Below the pieces are notes generated by a model. It did no database searches. It saw only the letters and a list, made by a program, of their open reading frames with translations, and was not told the origin of the DNA. Shown here one piece after another: positions 22,967 to 36,000 of a stretch of DNA of 64,000 nucleotides. The translations under genes and the position numbers were made by a program. How positions within the stretch are numbered: the stretch's first letter is position 1; every line of letters starts with the position of its first letter. The stretch is taken from the NCBI GenBank assembly GCA_037975125.1, contig JAJQOW010000014.1, positions 22,331,914-22,395,913 of the forward strand. The letters are read 5' to 3'. Source of the stretch: Latrodectus hesperus (taxonomy: Eukaryota > Arthropoda > Arachnida > Araneae > Theridiidae).

Positions 22967-24199
22967 ATTAACACATCTGATAAAATAGACAAAAATTTAA
23001 AAATGCTTTCTTTCATAAAATTTTTAAAGCAGAAGCAATGGGGGAAGAAAGATATTTCTAAACAATTGATTTTGCTGATAAATTTTTATCTTTGGGCTTT
23101 TATATAAACATTCAAGTTATTCCTACAAATAACATAATGAATGGTTTTAAACAGAAACATGAAAAAATTTTTTTCACAATATTTCCCTTTTTTGAAATTT
23201 TATTTGCATTAAAAATTTATCATTTTAACACTTATTTTGCTCATAACACATTCACTTATTAAACTGTGAACTATCATAAATAGTACCTTATTAGAATGAT
23301 TGGTTCATGATGTCAAGAATTGAAAATGTTTCATAGTAAAATTAATGAAAGATTATTATTGTCAATTCTTAAATATATGTAGTGCAAAAAATAAATTACA
23401 AGATAATAAAAAAAGAAATAACTACAATGACAGACTACTTATATCTAAATATTGTATAAGAATATATAATTTTTAACATAAAGACATTATTGGAACATTT
23501 ATTTTTTACACAAATTTTATTAAAAAAAAGTTGACATGTATTATATGCACACTCACTTTGATGACTTTATGACAGGTTAAATTACTAAAAAAAAAGCTAG
23601 TTAAAATTCTAGTTTGCAATTAGGTATTTGAAATTTGTCTTAATGCACCAAAAATATATAAATGTATGCTCACCTCCGAATGAAAAAAATAATTAAACAC
23701 AATACTCTCATCTGTTCTTCATATGCAATCAAAACAAAGCTAGTTTATGAATAAAAGTTTTGCATTTCTAAAAGAAATTATTTTGTAATCATTAATATGT
23801 ATTTAACGATTGTTCATCAGACAGCAATAGAAGCATAAATAATATGACTCATTATCATGAATGAGGAGAAATATAAGTACATAAATATAAAACACATTTT
23901 TAAAAAATATGTAAGCTATGGCATTGGTAAGAAGGAAATCGATATTAATCTGAAGCTTTTATTTAGAAAATTAATAATTTTCTTAGAGATGTATATATCA
24001 TATGCAGAAACATTAAAAATTACCCTTTAGAGAAATTAGAAAATAATTACATTTTTTTAAAGAAAAAAAAAATAATGAGTAATACATATACACTGAGATT
24101 CAGAATTAGTATTTATATAAAAATATTCACAATTGAAATTAATGTTTCTCATAATTTATAAATGCAAGAATTTATAAAATCAACTAAATTTTCTAAAGA
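22967..24199. other. AT-rich region, 3' side of the B3GAT3 gene
   Basis: Beyond the B3GAT3 stop on its 3' side; the 3' UTR should lie in the upper part. No other gene recognised. Confidence 0.4.
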
Positions 24200-24289
24200 T
24201 TAAACTTCTATATTAAGATTAGAAGGCTTAGAAAGTTTATGCTCTTGTTTCAATTTTGGATATTCTGTTCTTGTATGCCATACTAAAAC
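24200..24289 (-). CDS. B3GAT3: B3GAT3 coding exon 6 (last)
   Basis: Opens after a T-rich tract ending in TAG and encodes VLVWHTRTEYPKLKQEHK through a C-terminal IEV and TAA. It holds the conserved His of the acceptor/UDP site (WHTRT) and joins exon 5 in phase 0. Confidence 0.88.
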   Translation of the reverse strand, partial: VLVWHTRTEYPKLKQEHKLSKPSNLNIEV

Positions 24290-27200
24290 CTAAAAAAAAA
24301 AGTTTATATAAAAATCAAGTAAATGGAACAAATAATTATATTAAAATTTCAGTAACATGGCTATAATTGAGTAGACCGCATCAATTCTAAATATTTCAAA
24401 CTAGAGTGATTTTTTACAAATAAATTAGTTATTAGACTTCCTTTTACATTGCTAATGCTTCAGATTTCAATATAGTTTTAGAAAATAGTATATGACTTAT
24501 ATTATAAGCTTATGGTAAAGTTTATTTCAACTCTGAAGTACACTAAAGTTATTTTAATTAGAAAATACATAACAGAAACTATATCTACAAAATATTTTTT
24601 AAATATTATTAACATCTGACAAAGCTATAAAATTTTAAAGTTTGGGGAAATGCAAAAGAAAAAGTCAGTACATTATAAGATTTGTAATTGTTGATTTAAA
24701 GAATTAAATACTCACATATTACTGAAGATGTGAAACTGTTAAGAATATGATTAACTGTTAAGACTATTAGATATCAGAATTAAAATATTTTTCAATTCTT
24801 TGTATTCTAGTTAATTTTTAAAGATTTTAATTACTTATAATGAGAAGTTCTTTTTTAATATTTGCATTTGGTTTTGAAGTAAGAGAAAGTTCTTACTATT
24901 TTATATATGTAACAATTCTTTTATGAGTGAAAATTACTTGAAAATGGATTTTTTACTGTGATGAAAAAATGTAATATATTAAGAGTTTTTTTATTGATTG
25001 TAACTAGATTTTAATAAATGCTACTTATGAAAGAATCATTGAAAATAATCACCTTTGTACAGTTATCTGCTTTTGGTTCCAACTGGTCGATTCGAACTAA
25101 ATTTTTCAAAAGATTACTTTCTTGATATCCTCGGGGAATTGAAAGACTGAATCCAGCCTGTGGGTGCTCTAAGAGTAAAGTAAGATTCACTGCAAATCCT
25201 GCCATGTCGATAGGGAAAGGACGATTGGCTTTCCAGACGGTATTCCAACCGACCACCTTCCCATCTTTAACCAAAGGTTTCTCTACCATAAGTCCACCTG
25301 CCAGACCAACAGGCCACACTGACACCATTTTAGTGTACCTCATCTATAAGAACAAATAGAGTAAAGTTTTCATTGACCTTATATAAGTACCATGAGAAGG
25401 CCACAGTGGCCTGGTTGGTTAGGACATTATTTTCATTATCAGAAAGTGGCGAGTTTGAATCCCTACCGACTACAAATTCATCACGGTAACTAAAGGCATG
25501 TTAAATAGATAATGGTTTGCCATGCCCTCTAAGTGAAATAAAAAGCATTATCTCTTCAAATTATATGTACTTTGAAAATAAACAAAGCTTTTATTTTAAA
25601 TATACAATTCTGCACACTCAAAAATGACTAAATTTTTTAAAATAAAATATTGTAATTATGATGTTTTAAAGGAAAAATTAAAATTCTAATTTATTTCTTT
25701 TAACAACTAAACATTTTTTTACGGAATTTTGAATTCATATCTAACAATAATACGTATTTATTACTAACAAAAATTTGATTAGTTAAATTATGTTTAAAAT
25801 CCCATGAAATCAAATTTTCAGTATTAACAATGAATTCACTTTACTTTGCCAATCATTAATAATCATGAATTCATTTACAAATAATTGAAAATTTACCTCT
25901 TCAAAAACTTCAAGAGAATAAGTGTTATCATCATCTGCAAAATAAACAACTCCAGCAGTCTTAGTGCTTGTATGTCTTCGTAGATAATTCAGAGCTAAAT
26001 TGCGCTGCAAAACACCTTTCGGTTTCAACCAACTTGGGTCTTCTTTTTTCATTTTTATTGGAAGAGGTGTGGGTATGTGAAGATGAGTATGAGGCAATCT
26101 GGACTTCCTTAAAAAGTTTGCCACAAGTGATGTTCTGTTTTCAGAATCTTCCACTACAATCCAATGGAGGTGTGGAACCTATGAAAATGAATTTGAAATT
26201 TTGCAACAGAAAAATTTGAAGCAGAATATAAATAAATGCCAATAGTTTGTTTACAATATAAAAGCAGGCAAGTGAATAAAGCTGAATTAAGTGAGAAACT
26301 CTAGGTGCAGACCTTTGATAATATTTAAATTTTTTAACATTATGTTAAGGTTTTTTTGATAGTGATATTTACCTCATACTTGCTAGCAATTATCATAATA
26401 AAGTCAATGCAGTTGCACAGGAAGGTATGCATAATCTGCATTTCAACAGACTAAAGTAATCTCTAACAGATTATTAATTATAGATTTCAAATTTTTTTTT
26501 CTGAAAAGAAAGTTTTTTCAAAGGCAAAAAACTGAAAAAATATCTAGAGGTTGCTGAGCAATTCCAATCTCAAATATTGGACTTCTTCATCACTTTGCTT
26601 TTGCGCTTTGCATGATGACTAATTCAACTAGAATCTACAATTTAAAATGGATTCTACACAACTACAAACACCCACATCATAAGTGGGAAATGAACTCATG
26701 AATTTTTGAACTGAAAGCCAAAACACTTATCATTCTGTAGTCTTAAGGGAAATTTTATTATAATAACTTCTAAAACATTATCCTACTGTGGAAGAGAACT
26801 AATGAATAGGCAGTGACATATAGAAACTAATGATGTAAATTTTTGCCATTTCTCCAGAACATTTTTCAATGCAGATTAATAGTGAAAGTTAAGAGTTAGA
26901 GAGCTTATTTTATACTTTGAACAGTTTATTATCACTTATAACTTTCATTAGCTAAAAATTAGCTTTTTGTTGGCAGGGCGTAAATAATTACAAGGCAAAA
27001 TTGATTTATTGTATTTTACATGACTTTTTTCCTAAAAAAAAATAAATATTATTTTAAGACATATTGCATTTATAAAGTTTATAGTTGGTTAATAAATTAT
27101 TTGTTCTAGCCAAAATTGATGCTTTTGTAGTTGAGCATGTCTACTTAGCAAAAAAAAAAAAAAAAAAAAAAAAAAACAGGAACAAGGGAATTTGTGTAAT

Positions 27201-30200
27201 TATTTACATAAAAAATTAATTTTTAAATAAAATATTTTCCATTTGCATGTTATGTCATTTAAAATAATGTATAAAATATTACATGCCTTCATAGCTTAAT
27301 AAAAATATATGACAATCTCAGTTTCTTTTTTGTTCAGGAAACTGCTATATCTATGGTATTTATGCATTAGTCTATCAACTATTTCTGTCTGCTATTTTAT
27401 TATAAAAGTCACCAAAAGTTAAGATTTAGCATCAAATGTTACACTTTAGTGATGACACACACACATTCATGTTTTTCTTATTTTTTATTATGTTCAAGTT
27501 CGTGTTATGTAATTTTTTTTATTTCTCCTCTGTTTTAGGGGACCATTAATGTTTTTTTTTTCATCAAATCACCAAAGAAAAAAATTAGAAACACTTTTTA
27601 TTCATTAAAATTACTTGTTTGAATAAAACAACAATAGATTCCTTAACAGGGCAATTCCCAATAGTGAAATCTATGCAAGCAAAACAAAGGGGAAAAAAAA
27701 GAAATGTATGCAGCAAAAATCAAGAAGAAACAACCAAATTTGAAGTATACATGTTTAGAAGCAAAAAAAAGAATTCTCTCTGTGTAGAGTTCATAAAAAA
27801 AGTGTTATTTTGTTACACATTATCATTTCTGCACCACTATCGAGAATATTCTTTAATTCACTAGCAATTTTGTTGGAGATTGTTTTGTGACTCCCTAAAA
27901 CAGAAATATATCTTTTAATTTTAGTACACGTAAGATTCAAATTTATGATAAAAAATATAATTTTATCTAAATGCTTCATGAAAATATAAGTTAACTGCTT
28001 TGCTTTCCCCTCATATTTTGATAAAAAAAAGTTATTAAAATTTGCAACATTTGGTGATAAATGCTTTCAATAAAAATGGTTGATAGGATAATACATTAAG
28101 TATTATTTTCTCTCTTTCGAAAAAGAGTATATTTATAGCTTTATAGAAAATGGTTCATGTTAATTTCATATTTAAAATATTAAGATGATAAATCAGATAT
28201 TTATAAGAATATTTAAGGTTTACAGAAGACCGATAATAAATTATTAGCACTTCTACAAAAATATCCATATTTCCTTAAAAAATTGTTAAAATTTTAAAGA
28301 GAATTTTAATATGTCAACTTGATTCAGATAAATACTTTACAATTATATGAGATGACTCACAAGTAACTTGAAATTAATATTTAACAAAAGCTCATGTAAA
28401 ATGTCAACACAAGATAGAACCTATTAGTTGATTTAATATATCAACTTATAAAAATATCTAACTTTCCCAATATTAATTAGATAAACACACTCAACACTCC
28501 TATTACAAACTAATTTTCTAAATTCTGAAAATATTTCAGTAAATAAAAGTTAATTATTATAGAGTACAATTTAGCACAAAGGATATTCAATCACATCATT
28601 TAACTGAATTGTAATTAAAATTTTCAATAATACAAATACCAATAAGAAAGTGTGTGACAGCCGAGTCAATTCGGCTTTCTGCACTGGTCTTGCATAAGTA
28701 GGTGTGATCACATAAATGGTGGGTTGGTTGTTGTATGCAGCAACAGCTGTCTGCATTGCCTTGATTATCTTCATGCATTGCGGTTCCCCTTTCACCACTT
28801 GATAAATGTGATGGAGAAAATTGCTCTAAAAATTAGAATTAATAACAATAAGAAAAAACTCTGAATATAATCTTAGTAAAAGAAAAAAAATCTTTTTGTA
28901 CTTTAAAACAAAAATATCAATTTCTTTTTCAATTAAATGCAAAGTAAAGATATGGTAATATAGTGTATAAAGTAACTTTAAGAAAGCTAATCTGACCACA
29001 TATATAGCTTAAATGAATTTCTATTTATCCTAAAAATCTATTGTTGAATTCATAGCAAAATCCACTAAGTGCTGAATTGAAGGCCAGAGTGCATTTATCC
29101 AGTCACCAGTTTGTCTCAATATAATCCCTCTTTTATAATTTTTAAGTAAAATCTTGATTTGAATTTCATGAGATTATGATAAAGCAAATCATGTCATATT
29201 TACTCAACAACTTAATGAAATTTCCCTACTCATCTGTGGTAAGGCAGGAAACCAGGAAAACTCTCAACCACACACCCTAGCAAAAATGCCAATTCAAAGT
29301 AAAAGCACAATGTATATTGTTTGGGAAGTTTCACTCTGAAGTATACAACTCCTATAACTAAACCATAGTGAGTTCATAAGGTTGAAAATATTAACAATAC
29401 TAACTGCATTGCCTAAAATCTGAAAGCAATTCTAAGTTTTAGTATTCATTACATACTGCATTCAGAGAAACTTCTCACTGTCTATAAATCGGCTTCATTT
29501 ATGAGTTGCAAGACTCAAAACCTAGAAAACTCCAAAGTATTCAGTCATGCAAATATACATTCATTGTTTAATACAGGTTGGGGCTGAACTTGGGACATTC
29601 TAGTTGAGATAATAAGAGATCTTACCATTCTATCACAATAAGCCATTAATAGTGAATATAGTGACTTATAAAGCGATCAGTGACTCAAATATATTTCAAA
29701 AGCATAACAGATTTTTAAAAAAATTTGAATAGTTAACTTTAAAAGAAATAAATTGACCAAGAACAGAATTGTAGACTTTTCTAAATAATACTGCATGATG
29801 CATGTTTATAAATAGCAATTTAACTTTTTATTAAAATTCAAAAATAATATTGTTCGTAATAATTAAAAAAAATAATTATAAGTCATGATTAACGATGATA
29901 TTTTTTAACATATGAATTAAAATATCACATTCGATGCATTATATATTAAAATTACATTTATAATTTATGCATACATAAATTTAATAAATATTCTTGTACA
30001 TTCTCTACAGTACATATTTTTTCTAGATACATTTAGTTTACTCATCTTTATACAACTCCACTTATGAAATTCCTTTATATTTTTGAAAAATATAATAAAA
30101 TCTTGGTTTATCATCTTGTTAGAATTTACTTTTTTAAATAATATAAAATCAGTAAAATATTAAAATAACTACCTGTTCTTTTTGGCAAAGAGCATGTATG

Positions 30201-31210
30201 TTTGTAGGGATTGTATTTTTGGCCTGCAGACATGTATTAAAAACAGCTGCAAAAAAAATATTTATTAAAAAATCATATCATCATAAAATTATCAAAAACT
30301 GCATGTATTAACAAAAAAAATTGGCAAAAAGTTGTTAAAATAATTGATCAACTGAAAACTATGAGAAATTTTGTAATTTGTCAGAAAATAAGAACTTTTA
30401 GTCTAGGCTACTTTAATAAAACATTTGTGTATTTTCTAAGAAAAAATAGAACATTAAGTAATAATGTCATACCTTAATTTTAGACAAACTAATTCCATTT
30501 TTTTATAAATTAAATAATTGTATACCTTCCCAGAATATTCATATTTTTAATTAATAAAACTAAGGTATACCTATATAAATATAATAAATGTTAAGTTCAC
30601 ATTAGAATAGAAAGAGAAATATTTTGTTCAGCAAATTACAGACACAAAAAGTCAAATAATGTCAAAGCAAAAAATCATATGAAAAGATTTTATAAAAGCT
30701 ATTATTTTTCAAAAATTGCACAAAATAAATATATAAATAAAAATAAAAAATATAATAAAAATTCTTTCTTTAGAATTATTTTTAATAGTTATATATTTTA
30801 CTCATTGTGGTTATTCATTTTATAGTCTAGTATCTGTATTTATAAATAGATAAAAATTATTTATTTATTTTCATACAGACAACTTTGGAATCATTTTTGT
30901 TTAAATCTTATGTTTTTTGTGTGATTTTCAATAATAATAATAAAAATTATCTTCACATTGAATGGAAGTTTATTTAAAATGATAACTTTTGGTGAAAAAT
31001 TAATAATTTTCATTCATTTAGGTCATGGTTGAAAATTACTTTAAAATGTTTGATATGAAATCAACTTAAGTTTCTAAAAATTATGAATATTAATTATGAT
31101 TGAAAGTAATATTTACCAGCTTGCATGATCAGCCAGACAAATGTCATACATGCAAAAAACACACCGAACGCCTGAAGTGGAGTAATCTTTCTCTGAAAAG
31201 TGCATCTCAT
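24200..31210 (-). CDS. B3GAT3: Galactosylgalactosylxylosylprotein 3-beta-glucuronosyltransferase (GlcAT-I), six coding exons
   Basis: A Golgi type II membrane enzyme that moves glucuronic acid from UDP-GlcA to the Gal-Gal-Xyl trisaccharide on proteoglycan cores, completing the linker for heparan and chondroitin sulfate chains. Coding exons on the minus strand are 31210-31117, 30247-30173, 28825-28640, 26178-25897, 25343-25053 and 24289-24200, all with GT-AG borders, about 338 residues (human 335). The order is a basic start with one membrane anchor (TPLQAFGVFFACMTFVWLIM), a stem, PTIYVITPTYAR, GVVYFADDDNTY (the metal-binding DxD motif), VSVWPVGL, RPFPIDMAGFAVNL, a conserved Glu in RGYQESNL, and the C-terminal VLVWHTRTE box. 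The C-terminal KLKQE and IEV favour GlcAT-I over GlcAT-P/S. All junctions from exon 3 on are in phase. Exon 1 to exon 2 is out by one base at a T6 run, so the 5' model is uncertain. Confidence 0.9.
25053..25343 (-). CDS. B3GAT3: B3GAT3 coding exon 5
   Basis: 97 codons starting MRYTKMVSVWPVGLAGG and ending at ADNCTK before AAG/GTGATT. It carries the acceptor-site region and the RGYQESNLL segment with the family's proposed catalytic glutamate. The initial ATG is an internal Met, not a start. Confidence 0.93.
25403..25540 (+). repeat. tRNA-derived SINE fragment (family E) in B3GAT3 intron 4
   Basis: Head GTGGCCTGGTTGGTTAGGAC and decayed B-box AGTTTGAATCCC near 25452, then a short body. It lies in the intron on the strand opposite to the gene. 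Confidence 0.55.
25897..26178 (-). CDS. B3GAT3: B3GAT3 coding exon 4
   Basis: 94 codons from VPHLHWIVVEDSENRT to SLEVFEE, with acceptor TTTTCATAG and donor GAG/GTAAAT. It contains FADDDNTY, the DxD motif that binds Mn2+ and UDP. Confidence 0.93.
26600..26760 (-). repeat. Diverged SINE family C copy, antisense, in B3GAT3 intron 3
   Basis: On the minus strand it reads GTTTGTAGTTGTGTAGAATCC followed by ATTTTAAATTGTAGATTCTA, the counterpart of family C body text at 10588-10630. The head is decayed. Confidence 0.55.
26761..28639. other. B3GAT3 intron 3 remainder
   Basis: AT-rich intron with a long A run at about 27151-27176. Nothing else recognised; short open frames here are not supported. Confidence 0.5.
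28640..28825 (-). CDS. B3GAT3: B3GAT3 coding exon 3
   Basis: 62 codons, acceptor CTAATTTTTAG and donor TTG/GTATTT. It covers the end of the stem and the start of the catalytic domain (PTIYVITPTYARPVQKAEL), the family's most conserved N-terminal block, then LTRLSHTFLL. Confidence 0.9.
29220..29650 (-). repeat. Diverged SINE-like repeat in B3GAT3 intron 2
   Basis: On the minus strand 29645-29580 resembles a decayed tRNA head (GTGATAGAATGGTAAGATC, then CAAGTTCAGCCCC). About 29270-29240 carries GAGAGTTTTCCTGGTTTCC text seen in other SINE bodies of the window. Confidence 0.35.
30173..30247 (-). CDS. B3GAT3: B3GAT3 coding exon 2 (stem), phase problem
   Basis: Bounded by TTTTTTTTGCAG and CAG/GTAGTT. 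In the frame set by exon 3 it reads LFFNTCLQAKNTIPTNIHAL to ending KEQ with no stop. Exon 1 ends in phase 1, which would put a TAA near the start of this exon. One T fewer in the T6 run would restore agreement, or an unseen micro-exon may lie between. Confidence 0.65.
31117..31210 (-). CDS. B3GAT3: B3GAT3 coding exon 1 (cytoplasmic tail and membrane anchor)
   Basis: ATG at 31210 followed by RCTFQRKITPLQ and the hydrophobic anchor AFGVFFACMTFVWLIMQA, then donor G/GTAAAT. A short basic tail plus one helix is the usual start of Golgi GlcA transferases. Confidence 0.8.
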
Positions 31211-31800
31211 TTCCGTAATATATTGGAAAATCTGCATTTAATAGTTGCAAATGTTTTCTGATCATAATTATATTCTACATAACAATTCCACTGTTCACCT
31301 AGAATAAGAAAATCATGATTTAAGAATCATAAATTTTAATACCAAAGATAGGCATTATATATATACGAGTGGTAGGCTTTATATATACACTAAATATTAC
31401 TCGTATATATACATATATGGACACTAAATATTACTTGATAGGACTCAAGAAGTTCCACCAGTTTTATAGAATATTTTGTTGTTATAAATCTTTCTTGTGT
31501 TCATCGTGAAATAGTTATTAAAATAACCTATGAGTTTTCATCCAGTGACTTAGGGGAAATTCTTAAGTAAGCATACTTTTTATCTCAGAAAATATAAACT
31601 TATGAGGCCATTTCATATACTTAATTGAAATATTTACAACAAATTAAAAATTTAATTACAGTTTATTGCATATAATCATACATATAAATTAAGGGTAATT
31701 AATATATTTTTGCAAATGATTTGACAAAAATATAATTAAGATTATTTGAAATTACATGTATATATTATTCTAATATTTAATTCTTTAGAATTATAAAATA

Positions 31801-33989
31801 CAGTGGAACTTGGATAATTCGAAGCTCAAGGGACCACTGCAAAACTTCGAATTATCCAAGACTTCGGATTATCCAAGTTTTCGAAATTTCGATTTTTTTT
31901 TATTTACTGCATGTGATTATATGCAATTAAATACTAGTATTAAAAGAATAAAATTGGTATGCATTTAACTAATACAACCATCAGGTTGAAACGATGTTTA
32001 TTACAATAAAATACAAATGCACTCTGAATTACAATTTTGGAAAATATTGCGATATTTTAGATTGTTTTATAGCGTTCAACTGATTTTTTTTAACAAAGTC
32101 TTCAAGAATATTTATAGATTGAAAGATAGCTTGACTTACGTTACATTGTCCTTCTGCATAGCGACGATATTCCGCTAAATGAAAAACTGCATCAGATGAA
32201 GTTGGAATCGGCCTTTCTTCAACATCATTAGCTTCTTTGGGGTCATTATCGTCCTCTGTTGCATCGCTTTTGTTGTTTAGAACTTCGGATAGAATTTCTT
32301 TGTCGGATAGTTCTCCACATATTTCTACACTTTCATCAATGTTAACGTAATCATGAAAAGGCATTTCGTTTTCCCATGCATCTGGTTGAGGTAGATCTTC
32401 AAAAATCTCACAGGGGCTCGTGTTTTCCTTAATAAACCCTGCTTTTCTGAAACAATTCACAATTGTTTCTTCGCTGACTTTCGACCATGCATTCAAGCAC
32501 ATTCTTGCTGCATCGAGGACAGAAATGTTGGGCTTTTTGGAAGAATCAGTTAGAAGATGTCGTACGACAAGGCATCGATAGAAATGTTTGAAGTTTTTGA
32601 TAATGCCCTGATCCATTGGTTGCACTATTGAGGTCATGTTTGATGGGGAAAAAATAACCTTTACATTTTCCATTGCAGGGATCGACTTATGTGCCGTGCA
32701 GTTATCAATGAACAGGAGAATTTTTCTTATTTTCTTTTGGTACGTGTGGTCGAGTTTTAACAGCCAATCCTTGAAAAGGTCTGCAGTCATCCAAGCTTTT
32801 GTGTTTGCCCTGTATTCCACTGGCTTTGTTTTCACGTTCTTGAAACATCTTGGATTGGCAGATTTTCCAATCATAAGTAAAGGAAACTTTTCAGTCCCAT
32901 TCATATTGGATCCCACTAGTAATGTTACATGTTCTTTGCTGTTTTTGCCACCACTGCATTTGTCTCCCTTAAATGCTAGAGTTTTATCCGGCGTACACTT
33001 AAAGAATAGTCCAGTTTCATCTACATTGAAAATGTCACTTACCGGTGTATCTTTTATGATTTGCAAAAGTCTGTCCGCCCATTCATTGGCTGACTTCTCG
33101 TCTACACTTGCACTTTCACCACACACAGTTTTGAATGAAATTCCATTTCTTTCCTTGAATCCATCCAGCCAACCTGAGCTAGCTTTGAAGTTGTTGTTTC
33201 CCATGATGGAAGAAAATTCTTCTGCCTTAGCGCGTAGAACAGTTCCACTCAGAGGGATGTTTCTGTCTCTCGATTGTTTAAACCATTTTAATACACATTC
33301 ATCGAGATCTGGATTGTCCGCATCTCTTGCTCTTTTCCTTTTTCCGTTTACACTAGAACAACTGCTTCGAATTTTTTCCTTATTTTTCAAAAAACTTTAA
33401 AGAGTATTTGCCGCTATTCCGTATTCTTTTGCAATGTCACATTTCTTTCTTAAACATTTTTCAACTTCACGGATGACGGAAATTTTTTGTTCCAAAGTTA
33501 AGGTCTTGTAGGGAACGCGTGGTTTACTCAAAGACATGCTTGCTGTTCTGAAGTTTCAAGTGAAATGAAGACTAAAAGTTGCCACACACGAAAGAAAAAA
33601 TATGTGACCACTACAGGTTTCTTGGAAAACAGGCGCATGCAACGTTAAACGCCTGTCGTACAAAAGAGGGGTTAACAGTGCAGTCCAGTCACACTAATTT
33701 TCTCCCATTCTTTCCTCCCGCCCTCAACAATCTTCCTCCCCCTTAATCCTGAACTCTTAGTCTGTAGTGCGTCTCCCCCTCCCTCTCGGAAAATACGGAA
33801 AACCTGAAAAAGTTACTGCATTGACAGTGTATTTCTTCTGGAGTAAAACTTCAAATTAAGGAAGTTGGACTTCGAATTATCCACGATATTTTAACATTAG
33901 TTTAATAATAAGTTTCAAGGGACCGAGAGAAAACTTCGAATTATTCACAAATTCGAATTAAAGAAGTTCGAATTATCCAAGTTCCACTG
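31801..33989 (-). mobile_element. Tigger/pogo DNA transposon, nearly intact
   Basis: It starts CAGTGGAACTTGGATAATTC at 31801 and ends with the exact inverted copy at 33989; a TA lies on each side (31799-31800, 33990-33991), as expected for this family. Each end carries several further copies of the ATAATTCGAAG motif in both orientations, likely transposase-binding sites. Length is 2189 bp with one long transposase frame on the minus strand. Close agreement of the ends and one nonsense codon in about 500 suggest a relatively young copy. It sits 591 bp upstream of the B3GAT3 start codon. Confidence 0.95.
32029..33537 (-). pseudogene. Tigger/pogo transposase with one in-frame stop
   Basis: The frame runs from ATG at 33537 (MSLSKPRVPYKTLTLEQKIS) to 32029, 502 codons, interrupted only by TAA at 33399-33397 (after IAANTL). 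Domains: N-terminal CENP-B/psq-type HTH (about residues 8-60), CENP-B C-terminal DNA-binding HTH (about 70-140, with WFKQSRDRNIPLSG and ASSGWLDGFKERNGI), and a DDE_1 catalytic core with the three acidic positions in FNVDETGLF, LFIDNCTAH and QPMDQGI. An acidic linker and a short C-terminal tail (QSKISQYFPKL) follow. The stop falls inside the first HTH, so full-length protein cannot be made; translation from a later start would lack that HTH. Confidence 0.92.
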
Positions 33990-36000
33990 TATTTCTATTT
34001 ATCACTTTTCTTAGTGTTTTTCAACCAGAAAAGTTGGCCTAAATCCCTTTCGCCAAACTGACACCATATAATTTCATAAATGCATATTTAATGATAATCA
34101 AACAAAAAATAAAACAAGTGATTTAAAATTGTGGTGCACTTTATTTATAAAAACTGCAAACTGTTTTTCATACTCTAAAATAAAATTACTTTAAATTCAT
34201 TATATTTTAATGACAACAAAAAGCAATTTAAATAAGAAAGCTAAAAAGAATAACATTATATTGGTGATTTAATAATTCCCATAGTATTCTATAGACAAAA
34301 TGTTAAATATTGTTTAGCATTTTGTGTTGTAAAATAGAAAAATGTTTATTAGAACTAAACTTTTATATTTAAAGAAATAAGAATGGTTTATCAAAGTAAT
34401 TATGTATTTAGTATAATTTTCTATTATTCGCGAAAAATCACATTTTTTAGTGCACTTTTTTTAGTAGTCGAGATAATTTTACAATATCTAATATTTAAAT
34501 AGATTTAGTAGTTTCTTGAATTATATTTTCTGCTTGCTTAATAAAATACAAATTATTTAAAATGCCAGTTTTATTTAAAATTTTGATTTACAACTGCTGT
34601 CTGAGTGTTAACCCTGGACTGTAAGACAAGATTGTTTTTGAAAGCTAGAGCCACCACCTGAATTTTTAAATATAAATTCTAATGAAAGATGAAAACTCTT
34701 GATTTAATGTATATAAATTAGCATTTTTTATTATAATTTACTTCATGTTTTTATAAACTGAAAGTAATTTTTTAGCCTTATCTCATTAAAAACTGATGAC
34801 CTTCAGTTTAACAACTTGGTCAATATCTTGGTTTGTAGCATGTGTGTTGTAATAATTTGGAATACACCTTAAATTATAGGTCACGAGCCTTGAGATAGAA
34901 ATAGAACCAATAAATTAATCTACTCACATCTCAAGGACCTGAACATTGACCATTTAGAATGTTAGAACCACAAATATGCTATTCTGAAGAATATTGAATG
35001 CCTTTGGATTTATTAGCAAAATAACAATATGCAAATCATCTGTTTTTGTAGAAAACCTATAATTATTTTTTCAAATGTATAACAGTATTTCTTAGAATGT
35101 TATCATCAAGAAACAAATAATTATTAGAGAATACAGTTTTACAATTGAAGAAAAGGGATTTTCTAAAATTTCAATGTAACTTCTTTGAATAATGAAACAT
35201 TATTAAAGAAATATCAAGCTTTTTGCACATTCAATTAAAACCTTTGCTGTGTATAAACTATTCTCATTTAAAATGTAAAACCAACATAAAAAATACTCAT
35301 CTGATTGTAAAACTATACAGGATATTTTATTCATATACTTTTGGTTGTTTTGGATTTTGGAGAAAACTAAATGCTCAGCATGTTTTTTCCGATGTATAAT
35401 TCTATATTCATTAACAGATAAACCACAAAAAACTAAAAAATATTAATTAAATAGAGAAAATAAAAGGTCAGAAGAAATAAAACAATTATTTTGTGGAATA
35501 TTCAAAAGTTTTTAACTACAATTTTTAATCCATACTTTTTCTGTTTTTAAATCAGTAACAAATAGAACTAAAAAATTTTGCACAGACCAACTGAGAAAAA
35601 AATGTGAACTATTAATATAAAATTCTTCAACAAAAATAAATTTATACAGAAAATAATTTTTGCTTTTAAATCTTATCTTGAAAAAACATAATTATATTTA
35701 ATATGTGAAATCTGAAATTTGTAAATAATAATATTTAGCTCTGAAGTCAATGTGTATATTATTATAAAAGATAAGCAATTATCATAAGAATAAATGGGTA
35801 CTTTTCCATTATAACCCCAATTATGAACCTAAAGAAATATTATCTTCTTACAGAGAAGCAAAAATAAAATATAACATAGACAGGATGATTTTAATAGCTC
35901 AAAATTTTATTTTAAATTAAATATAATTGAATTGCTTATTAATTTTTTGTATAAAAATTAACTGAAGAATGATAAACAAATTTAACCAAAACTCTAAATT
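33990..36000. other. AT-rich intergenic, nothing recognised
   Basis: No coding or repeat signature beyond simple AT runs. Confidence 0.5.

Noticed and set aside
32636..33400. 254-codon open frame on the plus strand
   Set aside because: It is the antisense shadow of the Tigger transposase, which has family motifs on the minus strand.
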